Source of the DNA: Planococcus lenghuensis
Lineage (GTDB): Bacteria; Bacillota; Bacilli; Bacillales_A; Planococcaceae
NCBI RefSeq assembly: GCF_001999905.1
Contig: NZ_CP019640.1
Coordinates: 3,142,001-3,206,000, forward strand
DNA: 64,000 bases
Reading direction: 5' to 3'
The number at the start of each line of letters is the position of its first letter. Position 1 is the first letter of the stretch. Made by a program: the position numbers and the translations under genes. Below the pieces are notes generated by a model that had not been told where the DNA came from, did no database searches, and was given only the letters and a program-made list of their open reading frames with translations. Of the stretch, positions 41,581 to 50,467 are shown one piece after another.

Positions 41581-41847
41581 TCTCTCTCTGCCCTTCTATT
41601 AATTAACTGACAATTTAAAATTTACTGTTCACTTTATTCATTCTATCATAGAAATGAGTTATCTTGTTTGAATTTTTTATGAACGTTTAGAACTATTTTT
41701 CTTTTCTTTTATTCGTTCATTATCTTTATTATATCAGACTAGGGAATGTTAGTAAAAATATAAGCAATTGTCGGAAAAGTATGATTTGGAAATAATGTTT
41801 TTTCTTTCGTTTGGCGAAAAGCATTATTCCAGAAACTGAATGATACG

Positions 41848-42492
41848 TCAGTCAGTTTCTTTCACAATCAGGCCTAATTGTTTCGCAAAACCGATCGCTT
41901 GTTGAGAAGTGACGATGCAACCCGCCAGTTTTTCTGTGGTCACTTGGATGGAGTCATAGTGGGAAGCCGTTAAATCGATTCCGGCTAAATCCGTCTCCGC
42001 AAAACTGCTGCCGCTCAGCTCACATTCATTGAACCGGACGGCATTCAAACCAGTCTCATAGAAATCGGCGTTTTCCAATAGGCAATCCTGATATGCGGTT
42101 TTTTGCAGACGAGCGAAACTGAACATTGTGTAATTCATCTTGCAGCCGCTAAACATTGCGTCTTTAATGGAGCTTTCAGTAAAGTCCGTCCCCGCCAGCC
42201 GGCAATTCCAGAATTCCACCCGGCGGAAAACAGATCCTCTAAGATTGAAGTTGGACAAGTCACAGTTCACGAATTTCACATCCAGCCACTCACTGTCCGG
42301 CCAGCCGCCTTCCTGAAATGTCACGTTTTCAAAAATGACCCCATCAAACCGCAACGGTTCCTCGGGTCCATGTGAAATCGTTTCTTCTGTAATTCTGCAA
42401 TTCGTTATGTATCGGTTATCCACTGCCTCCCGCCACTTTACTTCACTTAATTTTGCCGGCAGTTTCGGCGCCTGGAATTTTACAGATTTCAT
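41848..42492 (-). CDS. Pentapeptide-repeat protein
   Basis: The product of about 214 residues contains pentapeptide repeats of A(D/N)LXX type over residues 55-190 (CDLSNFNLRGSVFRRVEF, CRLAGTDFTESSIKDAMF, CELSGSSFAETDLAGIDL). These fold into a right-handed quadrilateral beta helix. Some members protect gyrase from quinolones, others have structural roles; the sequence does not tell which. ATG 42492 follows AAAGGATGTGGG; ATG 42522 has no site. It has its own terminator-like hairpin downstream (weak). Confidence 0.85.
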   Translation of the reverse strand: MKSVKFQAPKLPAKLSEVKWREAVDNRYITNCRITEETISHGPEEPLRFDGVIFENVTFQEGGWPDSEWLDVKFVNCDLSNFNLRGSVFRRVEFWNCRLAGTDFTESSIKDAMFSGCKMNYTMFSFARLQKTAYQDCLLENADFYETGLNAVRFNECELSGSSFAETDLAGIDLTASHYDSIQVTTEKLAGCIVTSQQAIGFAKQLGLIVKETD

Positions 42493-42540
42493 GCAGCCCA
42501 CATCCTTTTCTGTTTCTTCCATTGTACGCCGGAAACAGTA

Positions 42541-42575
42541 AAAAGGACTGAAATCGGTTGATTTCAGTCCTTTTT
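42541..42575. terminator. Terminator between the sigma-factor operon and the pentapeptide gene
   Basis: AAAAGGACTGAAATC pairs with GATTTCAGTCCTTTT around four to five bases; it ends the sigma-factor operon on the minus strand. Confidence 0.92.
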
Positions 42576-42586
42576 GCTTATTTATC

Positions 42587-42736
42587 CTAACGGAGATTAA
42601 ACACTGTCAGCAGCAGCAGCCATAACTTCACTCGGGCGGATGGTTTGCCTGTTCGCTGCTGCCAGCGGTACCGATGAATGTCCGTGTGCATTTCTTCCCT
42701 TTTCAGACGCAATACCAATTCATCCAAGTGGTTCAT
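42587..42736 (-). CDS. Small basic protein, 49 residues, in the sigma-factor operon
   Basis: ATG 42736 follows a very strong site, AAAGGAGGA, and the frame runs to TAG 42587. The product starts MNHLDELVLRLKREEMHTDI and has a C-terminal hydrophobic stretch (VKLWLLLLTVFNLR). It contains several R, K, H and Q residues in the middle. It lies 20 bases after the 397-residue protein gene and ends just before the operon terminator. No family is recognised. Confidence 0.7.
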   Translation of the reverse strand: MNHLDELVLRLKREEMHTDIHRYRWQQRTGKPSARVKLWLLLLTVFNLR

Positions 42737-42756
42737 GAAAAATTCCTCCTTTTAGT

Positions 42757-43950
42757 TTATAGCGATAATTCGCCAATGTTCTGCAGACTGCTTGTTGGCA
42801 CTTGGCGGATCTCTGATATCAGTCCTTCGTTCACCCGAAGTTTCGTCCGCAGCGCCGCCCGGACTTTCGCGTTGTCCGTCTGCAACTCGCCAAACAGATC
42901 GAGCGTACTGATCTTCTCTCCCACGCTCGCCGGCTCCACATCATCCATGAAGGTCAGCTTCCCTTCAATAATGACGGCTGATGGCTGCCCGATCGCCTGC
43001 AGCTGCGCTTCATCCCACTCCTGTTCACCTTCAATGAAAATGAAATCGGTTTCGTACGGGAGAATTTCCGTCTCAAGATTTTCGAGTTTTTCATACATCA
43101 GATCTTCCAGTTCGTCATTGCAGACAATGTACGAAGTCGACCGGATACTGCCGATTGCCGCTGCCTGCTCACGCCCGATACCTGCCTCAAATAAGAGTGG
43201 CTTTTTGGTGAAGATGTTCTTTCCAGCCAGACTTCGGATAGAGCGTGCATTCAGCCGCCGTGTTTTTTTCAGCCGCTCATAACCTGCCGGCAGTACTTCC
43301 ATGGCACCGTGTACCCCCGATTCCATTTTGCTGTGGACTGCTGTCAGCTGTTCCTCAAACAGCTGGATGAGCCCGTTCACTTCCATCTTTTCAATCTTCT
43401 CTGTGAACAAATCCAAGTCAAGCTCTTTCGACAGCTCCAGTTTCCCGTTAACCACCAAATGGACCGCTGTTTCAGCTGACCGCAAAAACGCGTTGGTCAT
43501 CGTGAAATGGCCGTTCTCCATCCGGATATCTCCTGAATAACTCTTCACATCCCGGCTTCCTTCAGGAAAACGCTGACTGATCATGCCAACGAGAGGGGAT
43601 GGCGCATATATATCACCGTGGACGATCAGCTGCAATTCCTCACGGTCGAGCAGTTCCCCGGTCACATCTTTCCTGATGATGACTCTGCCGCTGACGACAA
43701 GCCGCAGCGGTTTCTTCAGCGACTCCAGGTAATTGCGGTCGATCTCCAGGACGCCAGTGAGATAGCTGTAGCCATCCGGCACTTCAACGGTCGATCCGAT
43801 GTTCTCGGCTGTCAGGGAGGAAAGCAAATGGCCTTGGCCACTGCGATAAAGCACGACACCAATATTGCCGATTGCCCCTGCTTTTCGGATACTCTCTTCA
43901 GTCGCCTTCAATAAATTCAGCACACCCACGTTGCCAATTTGTTCTTTCAT
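42757..43950 (-). CDS. Conserved hypothetical protein with internal beta-rich repeats, 397 residues
   Basis: I do not recognise a named domain. Segments of similar form occur at about 61-90 (YLTGVLEI...LRLVVSGRV), 82-115 (LRLVVSGRVII...LQLIVHGDI), 163-196 (VHLVVNGKLEL...MEVNGLI) and 323-356 (SAVIIEGKLTF...LDLFGEL). This alternation of V-x-G-x-(L/V)-x-(I/L) strands suggests a solenoid or filament-like beta structure, as in bactofilin-type proteins. There is no signal peptide. Its start overlaps the sigma factor stop (ATGA), so it may be the partner or target of that factor. Confidence 0.7.
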   Translation of the reverse strand: MKEQIGNVGVLNLLKATEESIRKAGAIGNIGVVLYRSGQGHLLSSLTAENIGSTVEVPDGYSYLTGVLEIDRNYLESLKKPLRLVVSGRVIIRKDVTGELLDREELQLIVHGDIYAPSPLVGMISQRFPEGSRDVKSYSGDIRMENGHFTMTNAFLRSAETAVHLVVNGKLELSKELDLDLFTEKIEKMEVNGLIQLFEEQLTAVHSKMESGVHGAMEVLPAGYERLKKTRRLNARSIRSLAGKNIFTKKPLLFEAGIGREQAAAIGSIRSTSYIVCNDELEDLMYEKLENLETEILPYETDFIFIEGEQEWDEAQLQAIGQPSAVIIEGKLTFMDDVEPASVGEKISTLDLFGELQTDNAKVRAALRTKLRVNEGLISEIRQVPTSSLQNIGELSL

Positions 43951-44420
43951 ATCACTTCAGCCTCCAATTGTTTTCTCAGTTTTTTGATTGCAAAATGCAG
44001 TTTGTACCGGACGGTCGCGGCGGGCATTCCAAGAACCTCGCCAATCTCTTTGCTGGTCATCTGCAGCCAATAGCGTTTGAAAACAATATCGCTCAATTCG
44101 GAATCGAGTGTCGACAGTAATTCCATCGTTTCCAGCCGATTGCCCATGAATGATTGCTCCGGGAATTCCTCTTCTTCTTCTTCTTCCCAGCCCGACAGGC
44201 GTTTTTCTTTACGTCTGTCATCAATCAGCCGGTTTTTCATCACCCGGAAGAACCAGGCCCGCTGCTTGTGGACGGGCAGATCAGCTAACCCTTCCTGTTT
44301 TAATGATTTTTCTGCAGCATCCTGCACGAGATCAAAAGCTTCCTGCTCATGCCGCGCGATGGAACGGGCGAAGCGCAAGAGATCCTCTTTCAGGTTTTCA
44401 TACATCTCAACTGCTTCCAC
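43947..44420 (-). CDS. ECF-like sigma-70 factor
   Basis: The 157-residue protein has region 2 (DLVQDAAEKSLKQEG, RAWFFRVMKNRLIDDRRKEKR) and region 4 (LLSTLDSELSDIVFKRYWLQ, MTSKEIGEVLGMPAATVRYKLHFAIKKLRK), with a highly acidic linker (EEEEEEE) between. The layout is that of extracytoplasmic-function sigma factors. No anti-sigma with a membrane segment is adjacent except possibly the 49-residue protein. GTG 44420 follows AAAGGAGGGG. Confidence 0.88.
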   Translation of the reverse strand: MEAVEMYENLKEDLLRFARSIARHEQEAFDLVQDAAEKSLKQEGLADLPVHKQRAWFFRVMKNRLIDDRRKEKRLSGWEEEEEEEFPEQSFMGNRLETMELLSTLDSELSDIVFKRYWLQMTSKEIGEVLGMPAATVRYKLHFAIKKLRKQLEAEVI

Positions 44421-44514
44421 GCCGCCCCTCCTTTCCGCTTATTGCCTTTTTCATTAAGATAACGGCTCAGAGGGCAAAAATGTTTGAACTAATTTAATTT
44501 TTTTCAAAAAAAAT

Positions 44515-44541
44515 CCGCCAGACCCTTTTCAGGTCTGACGG
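44515..44541 (-). terminator. Terminator after katA
   Basis: On the minus strand CCGTCAGACC pairs with GGTCTGGCGG, followed by eight T's. Confidence 0.93.
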
Positions 44542-44553
44542 TTGGCCAGTCAA

Positions 44554-46161
44554 TTAATGACGTTTCGCCGGGTGTCCTTCTTCTTCAGCTTTGTTGACAC
44601 CTTTATTCGCTGACAGGGAGCTGTCGCCAACTTCCATTTCATTCATCATGTTCATTTTCTTTTCGATCGCTTCTTTTACACGGCGGCCATAATCTTCGTC
44701 CGCTTTCGTAAAGTTCTCGATCATCTGGTCTTGGATACGCTTATCGCTGACAGCGAGTGCATCACCCAAGTTGTTGATCAGTTCATCACGCTCAAAGTCG
44801 TTGAAGCTGCGATACGTTTCGCCTGCCTGACCAAAGTTATTTGTGCGGTCGATCGGCTGGCGCACGAGACGCGCATTGTACTCTGGCTGATACTCTTTGT
44901 TATCGCCCTGGTCGGCTTCTTTCAGACCGCCAATGACAGATGGCTCATAATTAATATGCGGGTTTGAACCGGCTTCGTCTGAACGGTGCACATCCATCGC
45001 TCCTCGCTGCTGGTTAGTGTTCACCTTGTTCTGCGGTGCATTCACTGGCAGTTTCAGATAGTTGGCACCAACGCGGTAACGCTGTGTATCCGAGTACGAG
45101 AACGTACGCCCCTGAAGCATTTTGTCATCCGAGAAGTCGAGTCCATCAACAAGGACGCCTGTTCCAAATGCCGACTGCTCGATTTCTGCATGGTAGTTTT
45201 CAGGGTTGCGGTTCAGTACCATCTTACCAACCGGCAGCATCGGGAATTTATCTGTCGGCCACAGTTTTGTATCATCAAGCGGATCAAAATCCAGTTCCGG
45301 ATGTTCATCGTCGCTCATGATCTGAACCTGAAGTTCCCATTCAGGGTAGTCTCCGCGTTCGATTGCTTCGTACAGGTCCTGTGTCGCATGTCCAACGTTT
45401 GTCGCCTGAATTGCATTCGCTTCTTCCTGCGTCAGGTTGCGGACACCTTGTTTCGGCTCCCAGTGATACTTGACAAGTACTGCTTCACCATCTTTATTGA
45501 CCCATTTGTACGTATTGACGCCCGAGCCTTCCATTTCGCGATAGTTCGCCGGGATTCCCCATGGCGAAAACAGCCATGTGATCATGTGTGTTGCTTCCGG
45601 TGTGCGGGCAACGAAGTCAAACATACGTTCAGGGTTCGGGATGTTTGAAGCAGGATCCGCTTTGAACGCGTGGATCATGTCCGGGAATTTCATCGCATCA
45701 CGGATAAAGAAGATTTTGATGTTGTTGCCGACGAGATCCCAGTTGCCGTCTTCTGTGTAGAATTTGACTGCGAATCCGCGCGGGTCGCGTGCCGTTTCAG
45801 GTGAATCCTTTGCACCTGCCACTGTTGAGAAGCGGACCAATGTCGGTGTCTGTTTGCCTTTGCCTGAAAATACTTTTGCACGTGTGTATTTTTCGACCGG
45901 CTCATCACCGACAGTGCCGTATGTTTCAAAATAACCGAAAGCTCCTGCTCCGCGTGCGTGCACGATTCGCTCGGGAATTTCTTCACGGTCGAAATGGGAG
46001 ATTTTTTCAATGAAGTGATAGTTCTCAAGAGTTCCGGGGCCGCGGTTGCCGACAGTGCGGATATCCTGGTTATTAACGACCGGATGCCCTTGCCGGGTAG
46101 TGAGCGTTTCACGTTCCTCATTGTTGCCAGACTGATTATTTGTCTTGTTTTCGTCCTTCAT
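44554..46161 (-). CDS. katA: Vegetative catalase KatA
   Basis: The 535-residue enzyme has the distal histidine block [14 protein letters not shown], the Asn segment [15 protein letters not shown], and the proximal haem ligand in [14 protein letters not shown]. It is a small-subunit monofunctional catalase that dismutates hydrogen peroxide. The C-terminal extension (about 490-535) is charged and rich in M, N and E, as in several Bacilli catalases. ATG 46161 follows AAAGGAGG. A PerR box lies just upstream, so induction by peroxide is expected. Confidence 0.95.
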   Translation of the reverse strand: MKDENKTNNQSGNNEERETLTTRQGHPVVNNQDIRTVGNRGPGTLENYHFIEKISHFDREEIPERIVHARGAGAFGYFETYGTVGDEPVEKYTRAKVFSGKGKQTPTLVRFSTVAGAKDSPETARDPRGFAVKFYTEDGNWDLVGNNIKIFFIRDAMKFPDMIHAFKADPASNIPNPERMFDFVARTPEATHMITWLFSPWGIPANYREMEGSGVNTYKWVNKDGEAVLVKYHWEPKQGVRNLTQEEANAIQATNVGHATQDLYEAIERGDYPEWELQVQIMSDDEHPELDFDPLDDTKLWPTDKFPMLPVGKMVLNRNPENYHAEIEQSAFGTGVLVDGLDFSDDKMLQGRTFSYSDTQRYRVGANYLKLPVNAPQNKVNTNQQRGAMDVHRSDEAGSNPHINYEPSVIGGLKEADQGDNKEYQPEYNARLVRQPIDRTNNFGQAGETYRSFNDFERDELINNLGDALAVSDKRIQDQMIENFTKADEDYGRRVKEAIEKKMNMMNEMEVGDSSLSANKGVNKAEEEGHPAKRH

Positions 46162-46177
46162 TAAGTAAATTCCTCCT

Positions 46178-46192
46178 TTAGAATGATTATTA
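46178..46192 (-). promoter_or_regulatory. PerR box upstream of katA
   Basis: The minus strand reads TAATAATCATTCTAA, which matches 12 of 14 fixed positions of the PerR consensus TTATAATNATTATAA. It partly overlaps the start of the ribosome binding region, 17 bases before the start codon. Confidence 0.75.
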
Positions 46193-46381
46193 TCTTGGAA
46201 TCATACTTCCTTTCTAAAAATAACATATACTTTAAAAAAATTCGACTGATAACCCTTCTTTTTTTCTCTTTGTAGAAGATGGAAAAAGCATGTCAGCAGA
46301 CTCCCAAACAGTCGCTTGTCCGCAAAACACCGGAATGCATAACGTTGCGCAGAAGCAGAACGGCCGCCTTCCCAACGCCGG

Positions 46382-47335
46382 TCAGCGAATCTGTTCCTGC
46401 AGGTCGTCAGGCCACAGCCAGTCACTGACTTTTACCGCATCGGTTATATGATGCGGCTTGCTTGCACCGATGATCGCCGAAGTGACGCCCGGCTGATTCA
46501 GCACCCAGCCAAGTGAGAATTGCGAGAGATTGACGCTGTGCTCCTCAGCCAGCTGGCGATAGATCGCCACCTGTTCAAAATTTTCATCGGTGAAGTATTG
46601 CCGGATCAGTTCTTCGCCGAGTGCGGCCCGACTGCCTTCCGGCAAATCGCCGGCTGACGTATACTTGCCTGACAGCATGCCGCGGGCCATCGGACTGTAC
46701 ACTAGAAGTCCCATGTTCTCTGATTGGCAGAACGGAAGGATTTCCCGCTCGAGCTCACGGGACAGAAGATTATATTGAGACTGGGATGAAACGAAATGCT
46801 CCAGCTTCAGCATATCGCTGATGCCATTCGATTTCGCCATTTGCCAGGCAGCGAAATTCGAGCAGCCGATATAGCGGACCTTCCCCTGTTTAACCAGTTC
46901 CGTCAGTGCAGTAAGTGTTTCATCAAGCGGCGTCCGCTCATCAAAGCGGTGTACTTGATACAGATCGATATAGTCGGTCTGCAGCCGCCGGAGTGATTGT
47001 TCCGCTTCCCGCATAATATGAAAACGGGAAAGTCCGCGGTCATTGACCCCCTGCCCCATCGGCAATCCCACTTTCGTTGCCAGGACGACGCTGTGCCGCC
47101 TGCCTTTCAATGCCCGGCCGATAATTTCTTCCGACTCCCCGGTACCGCATTTAACAACTTCATCCTGGCCTTTTCCATAAAAATTCGCCGTATCCACCAC
47201 GTTAACTCCCGCTTCAAGTGCCGCATCCAGAATATCAGCAGATGCCTCTTCATCGATCCACCGGCCGAATGCCATCGTGCCAAGGCTCAGGTTTGATACC
47301 TGTAAACCTGTTCTTCCCAGGTTCGAGTACTTCAT
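46382..47335 (-). CDS. Aldo/keto reductase
   Basis: The product of about 317 residues has the aldo/keto reductase features: YSNLGRTGLQVSNLSLGTMA, the catalytic Asp/Tyr context DTANFYGKGQ, VLATKVG, the RFDERTPLDETL region and a C-terminal IIGASKPHHITDA cofactor loop. Type AKR11/YhdN-like is likely. Substrate unknown. ATG 47335 is six bases from AGGAGG; the longer frame to 47359 is not supported. There is no clear operon partner. Confidence 0.9.
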   Translation of the reverse strand: MKYSNLGRTGLQVSNLSLGTMAFGRWIDEEASADILDAALEAGVNVVDTANFYGKGQDEVVKCGTGESEEIIGRALKGRRHSVVLATKVGLPMGQGVNDRGLSRFHIMREAEQSLRRLQTDYIDLYQVHRFDERTPLDETLTALTELVKQGKVRYIGCSNFAAWQMAKSNGISDMLKLEHFVSSQSQYNLLSRELEREILPFCQSENMGLLVYSPMARGMLSGKYTSAGDLPEGSRAALGEELIRQYFTDENFEQVAIYRQLAEEHSVNLSQFSLGWVLNQPGVTSAIIGASKPHHITDAVKVSDWLWPDDLQEQIR

Positions 47336-47395
47336 ACGCATCCTCCTCTTATCTTTCATTGTAGGCTGAATGTTTTAATTTTTCCAATAAGCACT

Positions 47396-47425
47396 TTGGA
47401 ATCGAAAAATTTCTTGTGCTATAGT
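47396..47425 (+). promoter_or_regulatory. Probable promoter of the alaX gene
   Basis: TTGTGCTATAGT around 47414-47425 gives an extended -10 (TGnTATAGT), with TTGGAA about 18 bases upstream of the -10. Confidence 0.55.
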
Positions 47426-47461
47426 TAGTAAAAACAGTCAAAAGGACAAGGGGTGAATGCA

Positions 47462-48172
47462 GTGACAACAGAGCTCTATTTGGACGACAGTTACTTAACA
47501 ATGTGCGAAACGACAATCATTGCTGTGGAGGGCAATAAAGTGCAATTGAGCGGCACTGTCTTTTACCCGGCGGGCGGCGGACAAGACAGTGATACGGGCA
47601 TGCTGATGCAGCTCGGAGAACAGGTGGAAGTGCTCCGCGTCAAAAAAGAAGCGGGCACCATTATCCATTATGTAGAGGAACCGCATAAACTGGCACTCGG
47701 GCCGGTGACGGCTGCCATCGACTGGGACCGCCGGAGCGGGCTGATGAAGCATCACACCCTGCTGCACGTGCTTGCAGCCGTGTGCCACCGTTCGTATAAT
47801 TCCCTTTGCACCGGAAATCAGATTTATCCGGACAAAGCCCGCATCGACTTGACCGGAATATCCGAGCTCAGCCGGGAAGCCATTGACAGACTGATCCAAA
47901 AAACGAATGAAGAACTTCTCGAAAACCATGAAGTCACCGTCCGGACCGTCCCGCGCAGAGATGCCGAACAGCTGTCCGGCGCCATCAAAACGGTCGTGAA
48001 CCTGATTCCGGAAACGGTGCAGGAAGTCCGGCTCGTAAAGATCGGGGATATCGATGAACAGGCGTGCGGCGGAACGCATGTTAAAGAGACCGGCATCATC
48101 GGCCAGTTCATATTGGAGAAAATGAAGAATAAAGGAAAAGGTGTAACCCGCCTTGAGGTTCGGGCCATCTGA
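47462..48172 (+). CDS. Alanyl-tRNA editing protein AlaX
   Basis: The product of about 236 residues is a free-standing editing domain of alanyl-tRNA synthetase. The zinc ligands are in MKHHTLLHVL (HxxxH) and EQACGGTHV (Cys and His). It hydrolyses mischarged Ser-tRNA(Ala) or Gly-tRNA(Ala). The N-terminal beta barrel (YLDDSYLTMCETTIIAVE, FYPAGGGQDSDTG) is present, so it is the long AlaX form. GTG 47462 is eight bases from AAGGGG; GTG 47453 is an alternative. Confidence 0.92.
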   Translation: MTTELYLDDSYLTMCETTIIAVEGNKVQLSGTVFYPAGGGQDSDTGMLMQLGEQVEVLRVKKEAGTIIHYVEEPHKLALGPVTAAIDWDRRSGLMKHHTLLHVLAAVCHRSYNSLCTGNQIYPDKARIDLTGISELSREAIDRLIQKTNEELLENHEVTVRTVPRRDAEQLSGAIKTVVNLIPETVQEVRLVKIGDIDEQACGGTHVKETGIIGQFILEKMKNKGKGVTRLEVRAI

Positions 48173-48179
48173 TATGCAG

Positions 48180-48216
48180 AAAGCGTTCCCCCTATACCAG
48201 GAGAAACGCTTTTTTT
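48180..48216. terminator. Terminator between alaX and exoA
   Basis: AAAGCGTT with an inner CCT pairs with AGG and AAACGCTTT, followed by TTTTTG on the plus strand. Confidence 0.7.
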
Positions 48217-48221
48217 GCTGA

Positions 48222-48983
48222 TTACAGCCGGATCTGCAGTTCAATCGGACAATGATCGGAACCCATTACATACCGGTGGATCACCGCATCGATCAGCCGG
48301 TCAGCCAACCGCTCCGATGCGAGGAAATAATCAATCCGCCAGCCGATATTCCGCTCCCGGCAATTTGTCCGGTATGACCACCATGTATAGCTGCCTTCCT
48401 GCTCGGGGTAGATGTAACGATAGGTATCGATCAACCCGCCGGCCAGCAGATCGGCAAACTTTCCCCGTTCCTCCGGCGTGAACCCGGAGTTTTTCAAATT
48501 CGCTTTCGGATTGCGTAAATCAATCTCCTCATGCGCCACATTCAAATCTCCGCAGAAAATCACCGGCTTGTGATTGTCCAATTTCTGAAGATGATTCGCC
48601 AATGCCTCTTCCCAGCGAAGCCGGAAGTCCAGGCGCAGCAACCCATGCTGGGAATTCGGTACATAGGCGGTAACGACATAGCATTCTTCCATTTCCAGTG
48701 TAATGATCCGGCCTTCCGTATCAAATTCCGGGATTCCTAATCCATGGCGAACAGACAGCGGACGCTGTTTGGTGAAGATCGCCGTGCCTGAATAACCTTT
48801 GCGTTCCGCATAATGCCAGTAGGAAAAATAACCGGGCGGACTGAAATCGATCTGCCCTTCCTGGAGCTTGATCTCCTGCAGACAGACAACATCTGCATCC
48901 GACTGTTCAAAAAAATCAATGAACCCTTTTTTCATAACGGCCCTGAGTCCGTTCACATTCCATGAAATCAGTTTCAATGCCAT
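48222..48983 (-). CDS. exoA: Exodeoxyribonuclease III / AP endonuclease ExoA
   Basis: The 253-residue protein matches the ExoA/XthA family: SWNVNGLRAVMKKGF, CLQEIKLQEGQ (metal-binding Glu), VTAYVPNSQHG, FCGDLNVAHEEIDL and the catalytic histidine in GSDHCPIELQI. It cuts at abasic sites and removes 3' blocking groups in base excision repair. ATG 48983 is used; the ribosome site AAAGCGGGA is only moderate. Confidence 0.94.
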   Translation of the reverse strand: MALKLISWNVNGLRAVMKKGFIDFFEQSDADVVCLQEIKLQEGQIDFSPPGYFSYWHYAERKGYSGTAIFTKQRPLSVRHGLGIPEFDTEGRIITLEMEECYVVTAYVPNSQHGLLRLDFRLRWEEALANHLQKLDNHKPVIFCGDLNVAHEEIDLRNPKANLKNSGFTPEERGKFADLLAGGLIDTYRYIYPEQEGSYTWWSYRTNCRERNIGWRIDYFLASERLADRLIDAVIHRYVMGSDHCPIELQIRL

Positions 48984-49149
48984 TCCCGCTTTCTTTTTGC
49001 CATCCTTTTATCTTACTGGACCTCTTATCCTGCCACAATCATTGAGACAAATATTAAATCAGCATTAATTTTCAGATTCTTGTACCCTCAAAGCGGTTTT
49101 CTCTAGTAAAATAGGAGTATGTTTAAGCGCAGAGGGGACGAAACTTTCC

Positions 49150-50424
49150 ATGAAAAATCTCTACACGAAGGAAGAACGCAGCTGGATGCTTTATGACTGG
49201 GCAAGCTCTGCTTATTCCATCATTATCACGACTGCCGTCTTCCCGATTTTTTATAAAGCGGCGGCAACGGATGCCGGTGTTGCCAGTGCCGATTCCACCG
49301 CCTACCTCGGCTACACCATCGCAATTTTCACGTTCATTCTTGCCTTGATCGGTCCCATTCTCGGAACCATCGCCGATTATCAGGGAATGAAAAAGCGGTT
49401 CTTCGCCTTCTTCTTCGTCCTTGGTGTAGGAGCCACCGCTGCCCTTGCCTTCATCCCTGCCGGTGAGTGGTTTCTACTGCTTGCCTGTTATACGGTTGCA
49501 GCGCTGGGTTCTACAGGTGCAAACGTATTTTACGATGCCTTCATCACGGATGTTACAACAGAAGAGAAAATGAACCGGGTCTCCGCACGGGGGTTCGGCC
49601 TTGGCTATATCGGCAGCACAATCCCGTTTTTGATCAGCATTGCCATCATTGTGCTGGCGCAGCAGCAGCTTATTCCGCTTTCTCCGTCAAATGCCAGCCG
49701 GCTTGCCTTTCTGATTACAGCGCTTTGGTGGGCCGTATTCGCTATTCCCATGCTGCGGCATGTGCGGCAAATCCATTTTATCCGCCGGGAACCGAAACTC
49801 ATCGCAGAAAGTTTCCGCCGGCTTTCCAAAACGGTCCGCGGCATCCGGCAGTATCAGGCGCTGTTTCTGTTCCTGCTTGCCTACTTCTTTTACATTGATG
49901 GCGTCGGGACCATCATCTCGATGTCCACTGCATACGGAACCGACCTCGGCATCGGAGCCATCAGCCTGCTTATCATCTTATTTGTGACTCAGGTAGTCGC
50001 AGCTCCGTTCGCCATTCTTTACGGGCGGCTCGCCGAGCGGTTCGGCGCGAAACGCATGTTGTATGTTGGGATTATCGTGTATATTTTCGTCTGCATCTAT
50101 GCCTATTTCATGGAAACCGTTACCGATTTTTGGGTGCTTGCCATGCTGGTTGCAACGAGTCAGGGTGGCATCCAGGCGCTCAGCCGCTCGTATTTCGGAA
50201 TGCTCGTCCCTAAACAGAATTCCAATGAATTTTTCGGCTTCTATAATATCTTCGGTAAATTCGCTTCCATCATGGGTCCATTGCTGGTTGGCGTCACAGC
50301 TCAAGTAACCGGAGATTCAAGCAAGGGCGTTTTCAGCCTCATCATCCTGTTCGTCATCGGATTGGTGATCCTGTCCTGCGTTCCGGAACCGGAAAAAATC
50401 GCTGAACCGGAAACGGTCCTATGA
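49150..50424 (+). CDS. MFS transporter, UMF1/Atg22-like
   Basis: The 424-residue protein has about 11-12 membrane segments and the family start (ERSWMLYDWASSAYSIIITT, in parts SWMLYDWASSAYS) followed by GPILGTIADYQGMKKRFF. Bacterial UMF1 proteins are of unknown substrate; yeast Atg22 exports amino acids from the vacuole. The loop RLAERFGAKRMLYVG and a GSTIPF stretch fit. ATG 49150 follows GAGGGGA at a slightly long distance. Confidence 0.88.
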   Translation: MKNLYTKEERSWMLYDWASSAYSIIITTAVFPIFYKAAATDAGVASADSTAYLGYTIAIFTFILALIGPILGTIADYQGMKKRFFAFFFVLGVGATAALAFIPAGEWFLLLACYTVAALGSTGANVFYDAFITDVTTEEKMNRVSARGFGLGYIGSTIPFLISIAIIVLAQQQLIPLSPSNASRLAFLITALWWAVFAIPMLRHVRQIHFIRREPKLIAESFRRLSKTVRGIRQYQALFLFLLAYFFYIDGVGTIISMSTAYGTDLGIGAISLLIILFVTQVVAAPFAILYGRLAERFGAKRMLYVGIIVYIFVCIYAYFMETVTDFWVLAMLVATSQGGIQALSRSYFGMLVPKQNSNEFFGFYNIFGKFASIMGPLLVGVTAQVTGDSSKGVFSLIILFVIGLVILSCVPEPEKIAEPETVL

Positions 50425-50429
50425 AAAAT

Positions 50430-50454
50430 GGCGCCGGGCAAAATGCCCGGCGCC
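50430..50454. terminator. Bidirectional terminator
   Basis: Perfect 10-bp stem GGCGCCGGGC/GCCCGGCGCC around five bases, between convergent genes. Confidence 0.82.
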
Positions 50455-50467
50455 ACTTTCTATTCAG

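Noticed and set aside
46201-46425. A 74-residue minus-strand frame between katA and the aldo/keto reductase
   Set aside because: It overlaps the reductase end, shows no family similarity and lacks translation signals.
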